Shown here one piece after another: positions 24,601-37,600 of a stretch of 64,000 bases of DNA (the stretch's first letter is position 1; the number at the start of each line of letters is the position of its first letter). Under the pieces are notes generated by a model. That model did no database searches and was not told the DNA's origin. It saw nothing but the letters and a program-made list of their open reading frames with translations. The position numbers and the translations under genes are program-made. The DNA is taken from the NCBI GenBank assembly GCA_001600455.1, contig BCKC01000001.1, positions 5,110,441 to 5,174,440 of the forward strand. Direction: 5' to 3'. Source of the DNA: Endocalyx cinctus. Lineage: Eukaryota > Ascomycota > Sordariomycetes > Amphisphaeriales > Apiosporaceae.

Positions 24601-25462
24601 GGCCTGGCTTTGGTCTTGAAGGCGTTGTGAATACTATGATGTGGTCCACTGACAATATTCTATTCGTTGGTGGTAACATGACTGTTAATGACACCACTGT
24701 TTACTTGGCGTCGTTTGATACCTCATCGAATAGCTGGTCTTTACCTACTGGCGCGGCAGATCTCGCCGGACCTGTCGTTGCTATAACTGCCGCGAACGAG
24801 AACCGGGATCAGATCTGGGTTTCTGGAACTAAGTCGGACGGTACTACGTATTTGTCGAAGTTTGACGGAAGTACCTGGACGGACGCTGGGGTTACTTTAG
24901 ATTCAGATACTGTAATCTCCAGCCTCCAAATGTTTACTGTGACGAAGGCGCACGCGTCTTCGGATACGATAGACACTACTCAAGTTCTAATGCTCACTGG
25001 CTCAATCCAAATTCCTGAATTTGGAAGCGCGTCAGGCGCGATCTTCAACGGCACAACAATTACACCATACGCTCTGACTTCCAACACTGATAGCTCGATC
25101 GGACCCGGAACGATATCTAAAATATTCGTTCAGAACGAAGATTTCTTCACGAGCAGTTCAAGTAAGTTTCAATCCCCTGATTTGATCGAACCACATTCGC
25201 GTATATAATACTAACCCCTGTTTGTGTAGGTCGCAAATTGGCAGTCGGCTTTGTTGTATTAATTTCGCTCGCCATTTCCCTGGGATTGATGCTCTTCATC
25301 GTTGGTGCTGGCATTGCTTTGGACAGATACCGCAAGAAGCGAGAGGGATACATGCCTGCTCCGACCTCCATGATTGATCGTGGAAGTGGAATGCAACGTA
25401 TACCCCCAGCTGAGCTTCTAAGTTCCTTAAGTCAAGGTCGACCAGGAGCTCCTCATGTCTGA
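21693..25462 (+). CDS. RAX2: Cell-polarity cortical marker protein Rax2
   Basis: Two exons, 21693-25161 and 25230-25462, joined across a 68-nt intron (GTAAGT, ATACTAAC, TGTGTAG; phase 1), giving 1233 residues. The start is the first ATG (MRISNWRRSATSG). A signal peptide runs to about residue 34 (ISWLLSLASMATLSNA). The extracellular part has repeated Kelch/propeller-like blades of the form VFVGGTF, IIFGGQFTGLG, LFVGGRFNNT, VYVGGSFDTAGG and LFVGGNMTVND, with many N-x-S/T sites. One transmembrane helix (about residues 1162-1188) is encoded by exon 2, followed by a short basic cytosolic tail ending IPPAELLSSLSQGRP. Rax2 marks bud or hyphal polarity sites, with Rax1 in yeast. Length and architecture match the family. 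Confident. Confidence 0.95.
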
Positions 25463-26611
25463 AAAGGATTTAATACGGAATTCATCACGCCATCCAGCAA
25501 AATTGGTGTAAATTCTTTGTTGGATAAGTAGAACATTCAGCGATGCAAGACTCCATCTTCCCCATATCTACCCAAGCCCAGCTACTCAAGGCAGCGTGGG
25601 TAGGGAGACATGGCAACACAAAAATAAGATACCCAGAAAAAAATGATAAAAACAATCCTTCCACGCCAATGTTTTGGAGAGGACAGGAGAAAAAAAATAT
25701 AGATGGCAGAAAGCCGATATAAGCTGAAGAGTTTAAGAATCTTCGGCTTTCTTTACGAGTTAATGACAACCTCGACCAACTTTCTTAATGTTTACATGTT
25801 TAGTTAACCTTCGATCCTCCCACATTTTATTATTTCTTCATTACCGCCAGCTTGTACATTAAAGGACGTACCTCGCAGTCTCGTCCCCCGACTGCGGCAG
25901 GCTTTTGATCTTTGAGAGGTATAGGGTTAGGCGCCTAGTCTGCGTCAGTTATTTCACTTTTCTTTTTTGTTCTGTTTAGGGGTGGTTAGGTAACTAGGAG
26001 ACTTGAAGATGGAGGGAATAGGATCTCGATGGATTACAAAGGAGGGATAGAAAAGAGGGATATCAATCAATAAGATGTTATCCCGGATGGAAGGTTACCT
26101 ACCATAATTGAATTGAAGCCTTCTCAGGCGTGTTTCTTATTAGTATCTACGGACAAGTATTTAGTCTACAATATAATAAATAGGCTTGTACTCAACAATC
26201 TCAGTACTTGTGATTATTATGATACCATACCCGTCAGCCCCTTGTAGCCGTGGTAGCCCTTGGACATTTGGTTATGAAATGTTAATGATAAGCCACATCT
26301 GTTGGAGGCGCCTATTAAAAATTAATCTTATCTTCACTGCGCCACATTAATTCGCCACATGTTATTATTCTAATTTAGTCAGCTAAGAAGTTAGTGAGTC
26401 TCAGCTTCTGAAGAGGCTAATAAGAAAAAAAAAAAAGTTATGATTTTACAAAGAGTTCCATCTAACTATCAATCACTAACCCATCTAAACATGCCCCAGC
26501 GATAACAATTTTCATTTGTTCATTTAACCTGAATTCTTTCATTTCTAATTCCTTACACCTTACCAAATATTATAGAGATGGTCAAGAGTTTCTCTGACCC
26601 AAACTCTCACC
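25463..26611. other. Intergenic region RAX2/SF3B1
   Basis: Contains the RAX2 3' UTR and the SF3B1 promoter and leader. A short upstream ATG at 26578 overlaps the SF3B1 start in another frame, unless a 5' UTR intron ending ATTATAG (26568-26574) removes part of the leader. No other gene is seen. Confidence 0.5.
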
Positions 26612-29600
26612 ATGTCGGATGCTGACTTCGAAACGATTCGAAAGCTCCAGGCTGCGCGCAACGCTGCAAAAGACGGCTCGCGTTCTTCTGATCCTTCCAA
26701 CCAGCGATCCAATGGCTCATCCAAAGCAAAATTAACAGAGTCCTTTGATACCGAACTGTACGGTAAAGAAGATGGTGGCGATAAATATGCCGGTTATCTG
26801 ACATCAATCCCAGCTGGCGATGGAGAAGATGAAGAGATGGAAGATGCCGATAGTTCGCGTCGTCTAGTTGGCCAGTACACGGCAACCCGCTCCCAGATCG
26901 ACGAATTCGCTCATGGAAACGGCGTCGAAGAAGATGACCCTTTCGCAGGTAGGGGTGAGAACAGCACACGGATCATCGACCGCGAAACAGACTATCAGAA
27001 GCGTCGCTTTGATCGCGTCCTCACGCCCACCCGAGCCGATGCATTCGCTGCGAACCGTCAAGCCGGCGCGGCCGAAGATGGCGACACGTACAGAGATATC
27101 ATGGAACGCAGAGAACTCGAAAGAGAAGAGGAACGCGTCAGACAAGCTATCCAAGCCAAGAGAGAAGGGAAAGGTGCCGAAAATGAACATGAGGCAACCC
27201 TCAAAGATGGCGACAAGGAGAATGCCGACGCGGGCTCGACCGAGGCTGTCGCTGCTGGCCGAAAGCGCAAGAAGAGGTGGGATGTATCTTCAACCGCTGC
27301 CGATGAACCTTCGACTGAAGCAACTGAGGGAAAATCTAAACGCTCGCGATGGGACCAAGTTCCGAGTGCACCAGATCTGACTAAGAAGCGATCAAGGTGG
27401 GATCAGGCGCCATCAGCTACCCCGGTTGGTAACAGCGGCTTAGTCACGCCAATGCATACCTCCCAAGTAGGAGTTAATGCTGCCCCGTCTTTCGGAACCG
27501 ACATCACTGCCCCAGGCATCCTTGGAGACGAAGACCTGGACACCCTTCTTCCCGGTGAAGCCCAAGGCTATAAAACCCTAGAACCTCCGCCTGGTTACTT
27601 CGCCGGCCATGCTCCTCTTCACAGGGTCTCTGCGACGCCGCTCCCGTCTAATTACAGCGGCTTCATGATGCAGGACCCCGACAGCGGCAGAGTAGGAGCA
27701 AGCCAGATGCCAAAAGAGATACCTGGTGTCGGCGAGCTACAATTCTTCAAGCAGGAGGATATGGCCTACTTCGGTAAGCTTGCTGATGGCTCAGATGAAA
27801 ACTCACTGAGCGTTGATGAGCTCAAGGAGCGAAAGATCATGCGACTCCTGCTCAAGATCAAGAACGGAACACCACCGATGCGAAAGACTGCCCTCAGACA
27901 ACTTACTGACAACGCCAGACAGTTCGGCGCTGGTCCTCTGTTCAACCAAATCCTACCTCTTCTCATGGAAAAGACCCTGGAAGACCAGGAACGCCATCTT
28001 CTCGTCAAGGTCATTGACCGAATTCTGTGGAAGCTTGATGATCTCGTGCGCCCATTCGTTCACAAGATTCTTGTCGTCATTGAGCCCTTACTTATTGACC
28101 AAGATTATTACGCTCGAGTGGAAGGTAGAGAAATTATCTCCAACCTCAGTAAAGCGGCTGGTCTCGCTACCATGATTAGTGTCATGAGGCCAGACATTGA
28201 TCACGTTGACGAGTATGTCCGTAACACGACTGCAAGAGCATTCGCTGTTGTCGCCTCGGCTCTAGGTATACCTGCACTTTTACCATTCCTTCGTGCTGTG
28301 TGCCGAAGCAAGAAGTCATGGCAAGCTCGACACACCGGTGTTAAGATTGTTCAGCAGATCCCTATTCTTATGGGATGCGCTGTCCTGCCTCATCTCAAGG
28401 GACTTGTTGACTGTATAGGCCCCAACCTCAACGACGAGCAAACCAAAGTGCGTACCGTCACTAGTTTAGCTATCGCAGCCTTGGCCGAAGCGTCAAACCC
28501 ATATGGTATTGAGAGTTTCGATGACATCCTAAATCCCCTCTGGACCGGCGCACGCAAGCAGCGTGGCAAAGGTCTTGCTGGTTTCTTGAAAGCAGTTGGC
28601 TATATCATCCCACTTATGGACGAGGAGTATGCAAACTACTACACGTCTCAGGTTATGGATATTCTCCTACGGGAGTTCTCTTCTCCTGACGAAGAAATGA
28701 AAAAGGTTGTCTTGAAGGTTGTATCTCAGTGCGCGGGGACAGAAGGTGTCACCGCAGGCTACCTAAAAGAGCATGTTCTTGACGAATTCTTCAAGAGTTT
28801 CTGGGTTCGTCGGATGGCACTCGACAAGAGAAACTATCGCCAAGTAGTAGAGACTACGGTAGATATTGGCCAAAAAGTTGGCGTTAGCGAGATCCTCGAA
28901 CGAATCGTCGGTAATTTGAAAGACGAGAGCGAGGCCTACCGCAAGATGACGGTGGAGACGGTGGAGAAGGTTGTCGCGAGTTTGGGAGCCGCGGATATTG
29001 GCGAGAGACTAGAGGAGCGGCTGATTGACGGTATCCTACATTCTTTCCAAGAGCAAAGTGTAGAAGATGTCATTATGCTAAACGGCTTCGGCACCGTGGT
29101 GAACGCGTTGGGCACGCGATGCAAGCCATACCTTCCACAAATCGTGTCTACCATTTTGTGGCGTCTAAACAACAAGTCGGCAACTATTCGTCAGCAAGCT
29201 GCGGATCTCATTAGTCGTATTGCGATGGTAATGAAGCAGTGCGGCGAAGATGCTCTCATGGGCAAGCTTGGTATCGTACTATACGAATATCTCGGTGAAG
29301 AATATCCCGAAGTCTTAGGTTCCATCCTTTCAGCACTCCGAGGTATCGTCACTGTTGTCGGTATCAGCCAAATGCAGCCTCCCATCAAAGATTTACTTCC
29401 TCGTCTTACACCCATCCTTCGAAATCGTCACGAGAAAGTACAAGAGAACACCATTGATCTAGTCGGTCGTATTGCTGATAGAGGACCCGAAAGTGTCAAC
29501 GCACGAGAGTGGATGCGAATTTGTTTCGAATTACTCGATATGCTCAAGGCTCACAAGAAAGGTATTCGACGAGCAGCAAACAACACTTTCGGTTTCATTG

Positions 29601-30253
29601 CCAAGGCCATTGGTCCTCAAGATGTGTTAGCAACACTCTTGAACAATCTTAGGGTTCAGGAACGCCAGTCTCGTGTCTGCACAGCTGTCGCAATCGGTAT
29701 CGTCGCTGAGACTTGTGCTCCCTTCACCGTCCTACCTGCTCTCATGAACGAATACAGAGTGCCCGAGCTAAACGTTCAAAACGGTGTTCTGAAGTCGCTT
29801 TCGTTCTTGTTCGAGTACATCGGTGAGATGGCCAAGGATTACGTCTACGCTGTAACGCCACTACTGGAGGATGCTCTGATTGACCGTGACCAGGTCCATA
29901 GACAAACCGCTGCCTCGGTCGTGAAGCATATTGCTCTAGGCGTCGTTGGTCTCGGATGCGAGGATGCTATGGTCCATTTACTCAATGTTATCTTCCCTAA
30001 CATCTTTGAGACAAGCCCTCACGTCATCGACCGGATTGTCGAGGCCATTGAAGCCATCCGCGTCGCCGTTGGTCCGGGTCTAGTGATGAACTACGTTTGG
30101 GCCGGTCTGTTCCACCCAGCCAGGAAAGTCAGGCAGCCTTACTGGAGATTGTATAACGACGCCTACGTCTTCCAAGCCGACGCCCTCGTACCATATTACC
30201 CCAACCTGAACGAAGAAGGAATCGATAGGTCGGAGTTGGCAATTGTATTGTAG
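26612..30253 (+). CDS. HSH155: Splicing factor 3B subunit 1 (SF3b155/Hsh155), U2 snRNP
   Basis: Single uninterrupted frame of 1213 residues starting [18 protein letters not shown] in a strong CACCATG context. The N-terminus is disordered, acidic and basic, with three U2AF-ligand-type motifs where R/K-rich residues precede Trp: KKRWDVSS (W223), RSRWDQVPS (W247) and RSRWDQAPS (W263). From about residue 400 the protein is a long HEAT-repeat array. Blocks nearly identical across eukaryotes include [32 protein letters not shown] and [16 protein letters not shown]612 corresponds to human K700, the common SF3B1 mutation site, and is conserved. The protein clamps the branch-site/U2 duplex and its adenosine. 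Assignment is essentially certain. A 3.6-kb gene with no intron is noteworthy only because its neighbours all have introns. Confidence 0.98.
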   Translation: MSDADFETIRKLQAARNAAKDGSRSSDPSNQRSNGSSKAKLTESFDTELYGKEDGGDKYAGYLTSIPAGDGEDEEMEDADSSRRLVGQYTATRSQIDEFAHGNGVEEDDPFAGRGENSTRIIDRETDYQKRRFDRVLTPTRADAFAANRQAGAAEDGDTYRDIMERRELEREEERVRQAIQAKREGKGAENEHEATLKDGDKENADAGSTEAVAAGRKRKKRWDVSSTAADEPSTEATEGKSKRSRWDQVPSAPDLTKKRSRWDQAPSATPVGNSGLVTPMHTSQVGVNAAPSFGTDITAPGILGDEDLDTLLPGEAQGYKTLEPPPGYFAGHAPLHRVSATPLPSNYSGFMMQDPDSGRVGASQMPKEIPGVGELQFFKQEDMAYFGKLADGSDENSLSVDELKERKIMRLLLKIKNGTPPMRKTALRQLTDNARQFGAGPLFNQILPLLMEKTLEDQERHLLVKVIDRILWKLDDLVRPFVHKILVVIEPLLIDQDYYARVEGREIISNLSKAAGLATMISVMRPDIDHVDEYVRNTTARAFAVVASALGIPALLPFLRAVCRSKKSWQARHTGVKIVQQIPILMGCAVLPHLKGLVDCIGPNLNDEQTKVRTVTSLAIAALAEASNPYGIESFDDILNPLWTGARKQRGKGLAGFLKAVGYIIPLMDEEYANYYTSQVMDILLREFSSPDEEMKKVVLKVVSQCAGTEGVTAGYLKEHVLDEFFKSFWVRRMALDKRNYRQVVETTVDIGQKVGVSEILERIVGNLKDESEAYRKMTVETVEKVVASLGAADIGERLEERLIDGILHSFQEQSVEDVIMLNGFGTVVNALGTRCKPYLPQIVSTILWRLNNKSATIRQQAADLISRIAMVMKQCGEDALMGKLGIVLYEYLGEEYPEVLGSILSALRGIVTVVGISQMQPPIKDLLPRLTPILRNRHEKVQENTIDLVGRIADRGPESVNAREWMRICFELLDMLKAHKKGIRRAANNTFGFIAKAIGPQDVLATLLNNLRVQERQSRVCTAVAIGIVAETCAPFTVLPALMNEYRVPELNVQNGVLKSLSFLFEYIGEMAKDYVYAVTPLLEDALIDRDQVHRQTAASVVKHIALGVVGLGCEDAMVHLLNVIFPNIFETSPHVIDRIVEAIEAIRVAVGPGLVMNYVWAGLFHPARKVRQPYWRLYNDAYVFQADALVPYYPNLNEEGIDRSELAIVL

Positions 30254-33200
30254 TTTTTTAGTTAAAGCTGGTGAGCTTTGAAACCGGAGCGGAGGGTGCA
30301 AATATATTCTAATAATTCTAGACTGCTGCGTATCGGACGGGAAACTGAGGTCAACAGTAATAGACATCACTACCAGAAAAAAAATGGAAAATCATCAAAA
30401 ACCAATTCACATTAGTCTTAGGGACGGAGATATATCCGGCGTCAAAAGGGAGGATAGGGGATGTTGGTTGAATTGTACGTCGTTGTTGTATAAGTAAGTT
30501 AGGTAGATCTAACATGAACACTTCACGTTGGAGTTATAATTTCAAGTATTTCTATAAGCTGTTTGGATTACCTGCGATATATGATAGTCTATCAAAGTGT
30601 TGATTGATGAGACCATCTGATGTGAGAACGATTCAGGGCCTGGCTCAACTACAGGTGGACACAGAATTTCAACTCGCCAGTATAAAGGGCTCCAAGCTAT
30701 GCTTTTCGGGATTCTGAATTTTGATGGTAAGATCCTGAATTAGAAAGTCAGACTAGATAAAAACTTCACATAGGCTTGTCAGTGGGAGTCCACACATTCA
30801 ACCTTATGCCATCTATATCACCCCTTTAGCTAGCAGCGGGTCTTGAAGACCTCGATCAATACAGGTAACTAAACAGTTCGAGATCGTTCTCGCATGAATT
30901 TCCTTTCTAGTGTTAACTACTCTCCGAGCTGCATATCCTGAACTCTGACATGATCTATGTGTAGCCAACTTAACCACCTCCACCTTGCGTCATTGTTCCC
31001 CACGATGCACCCACTCGGTACGCGTCCATTCCTGTCCGCCTTGCTCTGTGAAGGTCCTATTAAGCTTTTCTGCAGCTCTTCGTACTGTCCTTCTTCTGAG
31101 ACGTCGGTTCCCTGTGCATGGGTCTTGTTTTGTTTTGTTTTGTCTACTTCTTGTCTGTGCGATGTGTTGACGATGGTAGGCGAGGGAAGGAGGGGGCGCA
31201 GAGAGAAGGTCAAGGCGCGGGTTTCATTACCGGCGAACGATGACTACTGGAAGCGATAAACTGTTTAGTGGTTAATAACTTTTTGACACATCAGCCACTA
31301 TCTGAAATATCTTCATTTCGAGGGGTTTGAACCCATGCATAGACGCGGTAGAGAAGGCTAAGGTGTTGTTGAGAAAGTACGAGACTCGCGGGCTTCCCTT
31401 CCCTCCAATCGATATCAGGGATCGAGCAAACCAATCGCAAAGTATCGTGCCCCTTCTCTCCGAACTGTCTCCCTCGTCCTAATGGCTTTAGAAGGCCCTC
31501 TTAGATAAGGGTGTCAACAGAGGAAAAGAACAAACTGCTTGATCGCTAGGCTGGACGCACCTAGACGTCAGTCACGAGGTATCTTCCTCTTCGCGTTAGG
31601 GGTCGAGCGAAGCTCTACTGAACTAGTTACTACGTATACGAACACGTACGTTTGTCTCGTACTCGGTCTCTTCTTCGTCTCTTTGTCTCTTCCTCTCGTG
31701 CATCGAGACGCGGGAGTTTTGTCTTTCGAGCTAACAGTCTCCTGCGCATACCTATCATACTTAAAACCCCCCTTTTCCTATCTACTAGTATGTAAAGTGT
31801 CGTCAGAGCGGAGAGGTGAAGAGCGGGAAGTTTAGGACCATGAGATACAATGGCCTCAGATATTTTCTCATCTCTTCCATGCTCTTCATTTGTGCTTTTT
31901 GTGGGTATTCTACCAGGTTATCGTTAACCCCCTATTCCAGTCTACACCTGCCAGCCCTGCTTATGAGCCTGGGATATAGTGTATACAAGTATGTGCCCAG
32001 TCGTAAGTTCAGAGTTGCGTGACGTCGAGAACAGTGTCTGAAAGATATTCTGAGAGCTTATTATGCCTGCCAGCTACGGTACAATGGCTACGCGTAGATA
32101 GAGACACTGAGGTCCGTCGAATTTAGTTACATAAAAAGAAAGCTTCTAGAACATCTGTAAAGACATGATGATCGTCGAAATCATTGCTGATATGATCTCT
32201 GAACCCTCGTGCTTGGCCCGCTTTGGTTTATTTCGGTTTGATCGGATCTCAAGGAAATTTTTACTTTGATTATTTTCTCATCTCATTCAGGTCACCGTTC
32301 TACGCTAACTTTTGGAGATGATCTATCTTACATCGAGTAACTGATCTTCATTCCCAATTTCCTTCCTATCTTTTTTTTTTCTCCCCTTCCCAAGCACTGT
32401 TTATCTCCCGCGAAGCCACGCGACAAGGAAAAAAAAAAAAAACAAGCATAATAAAATAACGTGAGATACTATCGATTTTTCCCCTTGAAGGGATCATCCC
32501 CATCTCTTCTCATGCCTTCACCCCCTTAGCGCCGTAACTGTAAATCTCGCTGACGTCGAAGGACCTCTCTAACCGGGTTTCCTCAACCCGAGATTGTTCA
32601 ACCTTACAGTGCAGAACAAAAGACGGATTTCTCTGGGTCGTACATACATAGTACAGTAGTAGAAGTAGAGTAGAAAACCACCTACGTTACGTTATCTTAC
32701 CCATAGCCTTGGGTAAAGGGTATTATTACTACTTTTATGCTGTATGCGCGCTGTTCCCATTTAACCTATCATCAATACATTAACCAGTCTGGGCAGCGGT
32801 CACACCAACGACGACCGCTTCTCTCTCTCTCTCTCTTCTCTCCTCCCCCTTTTTCCTATGTCTACGTATCCGTGATTCCTCTCTCTTATCTTCTTTATTT
32901 AGAGAGTTTACTATAACGTCAGCACTAGTAAAACAAATACAATACGGTTTATCAATCAATACGACGTTTCTATCCTTTCCTATAATAAGAAAGTGAGAGG
33001 AGATATAGGAAGAGGGAAAGGAGGAAGGTGACAGACCAGGGTGGTGAGGAATGTACGCGTGCAAAGCTGCACAGTAGGAAATTTGGCAACAAAAACCCCT
33101 AATCTCTTTTTTTTTTTCACGTGGATACGTGCATCATGGAAAGAAAGTCCCCTTGTAAGGTATTGCCTGCTGATGTGAGGACTACGCACTAGTGAGTTAG

Positions 33201-33646
33201 ACGAAAATGTCGAGCGTATGAGAGAGGTAAATGATCGGCAGTTTTTCACGCATTAGAAGATCTATAAACACAGGGATTTTTTTTTTTTTTTTTTTGGTCG
33301 AAGAGGAAGAGTTCGGATCCGGTATCAGGACTCTTTGTCTCTCTTTCTTCCTATGCTAAAGGTCATTGCCCCAACCAACCCCCCCTTCCAGCGTTGTCAT
33401 AGGCTAGTATAGATAGATAGTCAGGGTACACTGAGGGATGCTGGGAGGATTTGAATAGGGTACCGTTATGGCCTCACCCATAGGCTGTATGTGGTCTCGC
33501 ATCCTGAGAGGCGGTGAGATATCCTACTCTACTACATGGCACTTGTCTCCATACGTGATCCATCGGCCAACAACTTACTACTACCTACGTAAGTTGTATG
33601 GAACTTCTATAGCGTAAGCAAGCAGACCGGCATTTGCCTGTGTGCT

Positions 33647-33698
33647 TATGTATGTATGTATGTATGTATGTATGTATGTACGTGTGTGTATGTATGTA
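33647..33698. repeat. (TATG)n microsatellite
   Basis: A perfect TATG run to about 33680, then an interrupted GTGTGTA/TGTATG continuation. Confidence 0.9.
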
Positions 33699-34559
33699 CA
33701 GTATCTGCAGAACAGTCGTATGTACGTGGTTACCAACATAGTTACCTACATGCATATGTTTTAACAGGAGTTTATCTTTGCTTTTCCGAATACACTATGT
33801 AGATACGCTAGGTATCAAGATCCAATGGGTGGCGAAAGTTGGGCATTCTCTTCCTTGCCAGCCCATCTATCTATCTCTTTTCTTGTGTCAATACGTACAT
33901 ATAATAGATAGAATGAATATGGGACGTGCATTTCCTGTACTTACACGTAGAGATATCCATATAATAAATGATTAGTATTGCAACCTTTACTTTTCTTAAC
34001 CGGTGCGGTACGCTAGCAAACTAGAGAATGTGTAGTGGGTGTACGTGGTTTTTTTGGTGCATTCGCATGCATGGTCATCACACGTATTTGCTTTTTTTTT
34101 TTTTTTTCCTTTACGGCCCTGTCCTATAGTAGAAATACCATCACAGAGTAATGGCATTTGCCACATATCCATTATCGAAACGAAAGAAAAAAAAAAAGGG
34201 GTGTGTAGATTAATTTGTGTCTGTGTTTTTCGTGCAGGAGGTGTGGGTGGGGGGAAGAGGACCGTTTCCCCTTTTTTAATTTGATGCGAACAGTAATTAA
34301 TAAAGATAGGCTAATTTAAAACAAAGACAGAAAAAGAAAAAGAAAAGAAATAATATAAATGAGAATTCTAAGCAAATTGAAACAAAATGAACCCAACATA
34401 CGCGGTACATAGTATACACTGCAATATACATAGTATAGACAGTACCTGGGTAGATAGAGACAGTACAAGTAGATAGAAGGGGAGGTAGATTAAGGGAAGA
34501 AACCCTTAGAATACCTGACCAATCATAAAGCTTTGTTCGAGTAAACTCTCACTATAGTG

Positions 34560-34620
34560 AATCAATCACTATAATCAACCACTAAATCAACCACTAAATC
34601 AATCACTAATTCAACCAATA
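34560..34620. repeat. 12-bp minisatellite, consensus AATCAAYCACTA, 5 units
   Basis: Units: one 13-bp variant, two exact AATCAACCACTA copies, one AATCAATCACTA and a degenerate ATTCAACCAATA. An ATG-initiated 88-codon frame starts 10 bp beyond the array. Confidence 0.9.
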
Positions 34621-37600
34621 AGATCGACGATGCCAACAATAACGCTGTTAACCGTGTTAGGACTTAACCATCGTTTGGCTTTAATCAATCCAAACGGATA
34701 TGTTTTAACTGGTAACTCTGATACATACAGTACCTATAAACGGACTTCATATTGCGGAGAGGGTGCGGTTTTGGACACGCTGCTGTCAACTAAAAAAGAC
34801 GTAATAGCGGTAACTCAACTCCACTACAGGGACTTGATCTTAGTGCTAAGTACAGTAGTACAGCGGTACTTACTACGTAAGGTAAGTTACCTATAAATGA
34901 CATAAGGATATCCATATATCCCAATAATGGTAGCGTAATGTAGCGTAATAAGGCAGCTAAGTAGTTTAGGGAATACGCTAGAATATAGTATAGGTTCAGT
35001 ACCCGAATAAGAGATAGAAGAGAAGTACTGTACATAGCAAGGGTTATCGAGGGTTATCCACATATACATTTAGTATGGATAGTAGTAGATGTACATCCTG
35101 TACCTATACCAGGTAGTCTAGTATACTACCAAAAAAGAAAGACGAAGAAAAAGAAAAGAAAAAGACCCTTGATTATATGAGAACGAATTAAAACTCATCA
35201 AAAGGATCTAACGCGGAACGGGTGCTCTATGACGTCAAGTTTCAATTGACTATTCTCTCCGCTCTTACGCATAGTACTACTTACGCATAATGGATCCCTT
35301 TCTTATTTACACTGCTTCGCTTCATTCGTCGACCACTATCCGTGAATTCATGTGGTTCTACCGCGCTTATACTAAGATATACACCTTTCAAGGATTCATC
35401 GTGGCGCAAGAAGCGGCGCCGGTTTCGTATGGAATGTTCAGCTAACCACTGTTTACATAGTATTAGTATATATTCAATTCAAAATAGAACAATGTGGATA
35501 CACAGGAACAAAAGAATCAGACAAGAAACAGAGCTTGATTGATAGAAAGCTGTTTACTTACGGAGTATTCCATTCTACCTATGATCTATTGAACAGTGCA
35601 TAGCCCGGGGGATAACTTGGAGGAGCTGTACACGTCAACCCACACCCCAAGCTTCGCTTAATAGCACCATCATCCATCACCCGTCACCTCCTGTACATAA
35701 TCACATAGATCGAGTATAGTATCGAGGTGGCGATATTCCTTTAGCGTTAAGTTTCTAACAAATCACCAATCAGGTTAATGCGTTAGATAGGTCACCGCCT
35801 CAACGCTTCAACCCGTCAGACCGTTCTTTTCGATGCACACAAGAAAAAGGACCCTGAAGATCATTGGACATGTACACTACCGCAACCGCAGTCTTTCCTT
35901 CTTTTCTCTCTCTCTTTACCTTTTTTTTTTCTTCTTCTTTTTCGTATGCTTGAAAAGTTCCGCGAATCACCGTAATCCAATCAGTTTAAATTTTGTTTCA
36001 TCCCGTAACCGGCGAATCCGGGTATGTTTGTAATATGTCGTTGCGTACCATTGCCGTAAATCTTTTTAGTATAGTACATGGATATAGCATTCTTTGCACC
36101 ACCCCCCCAAAAAAGAAGGCATCCCCACATTTCCCAATGGCTTTTTGTCATTAGCCAAAGTTGAACCCTACCTTACGTCATAAGGCGCCCCAGAAACAAG
36201 CCGTGCCGTCATTGGGCCGAGTCAAATTGAATTAAATTGCTCGCCGTCGACCAACGGGATCCCAGCCTTATGTACACGACCCTTCAACTTTGCACCGGTA
36301 ATGCCAAGGCTACCCTTCTTCACTTTTTTGACTTGTTTCGTATGTATTCTTTCCGTATGCACTCGTAGTTAAGTTCATGGCTAAGCTTGTATGGACGCAT
36401 CATGATTCACAAAAAAAAAGGTAAACCTAGTTCCGGACTGAGTTCCTAAGGCTCCATTTGTTACTACCCCTCAAAACTTCCTCTCCGCCGCCCCGATTAA
36501 AAATCCTCTCAATTTCCGCAAGGAGAGGGAGAGGAAGGCAAGGTAAGGGAAGGCAAGGGAATCGAAGGGGAGGGAGATTGGTTTGATTCGTCCACTAGGA
36601 GGCTCAATGTGCGGAAATTGTGACGACACGTCCCCTCCGCGAATTCAAAGCAGCGATTCATTCCAAAGCCCCCTCCCTCTCTTCCCTACCCTTTTTACAG
36701 TATTATCGGTATCAATGCCATTTTTGTCGGGTCAAATCTTATCGTCAAATAGGCTCCATCCCCGGGCACCGGTGTCCTACGTGTAGTACGCTATATACAC
36801 AAATTTTTCTTACTTTCGCCTCTCACATCCTTGACAAGTAACTTAATAATACTGAGTCAACCCCGAGCCCTGTAAGTTTGGTAAATGATATTTCAGAGTT
36901 AAGGACCGGGACCGACTTAGTGTAGGTAGACGGACGACGTACGCATTTACTATGTACACATCTTACACTACAACTCGGAACCTTCCAAAACGAGTATGCC
37001 AAGCGGGCGAGGCTTTGTCGTTGCTAAGCGTTATCTACCTGCTATATTAAAACGGTCCAGTGATAACGCCAGAACCAACAATTAAGACAAAGTCGACAAC
37101 GACGTGGACCAAAAAACGCAGAGAGATAGGTTTTTTTTTTTAGTGTTTATCAGACAAACCCTGCTGAAACATAGGCAATATCCTTTTTATGTGGATTTTT
37201 TATGGTTAATGGGCTAGCACCAAAAAATGCTGGGCTTGTTTTATTTTCTTTTCGGCCGATGATCTTCTTCTCATCCGTAAAAAAAAAGGCTATCACGTGT
37301 CAAACAAGAAGAAACTTGATCGTTAAGAAGTTCCGAACGTTGGTTCGAGTGGAGTTGAGGGTTCCCCGGCCCGCCGTCGTCATGATTTTAGGGAATGGGG
37401 CACGATGCGACCTTGCCGTACCTCAGATAAAATTCATAGTGTATATGTAATAATTTAAGGAATTATTATTATTATTATTTTGACAGGTTCCAAGACCAGC
37501 CAAATCGCGACAACTCCGGCACAGCCCCCCCACTCTCCCAAAACCAAAGAATCTTCAATCTCAACCCGAACCATCCCAAGTCCTGAAGCGGGCCTCCTCC

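Noticed and set aside
31318..31345. GGGTTTGAACCC resembling a tRNA T arm
   Set aside because: No matching acceptor, D or anticodon arms on either strand.
36525..36580. Cluster of AGGG words resembling BrlA response elements
   Set aside because: The words are short, lie in simple purine-rich sequence, and are about 5 kb beyond the 3' end of the FlbC-like gene rather than at a promoter.
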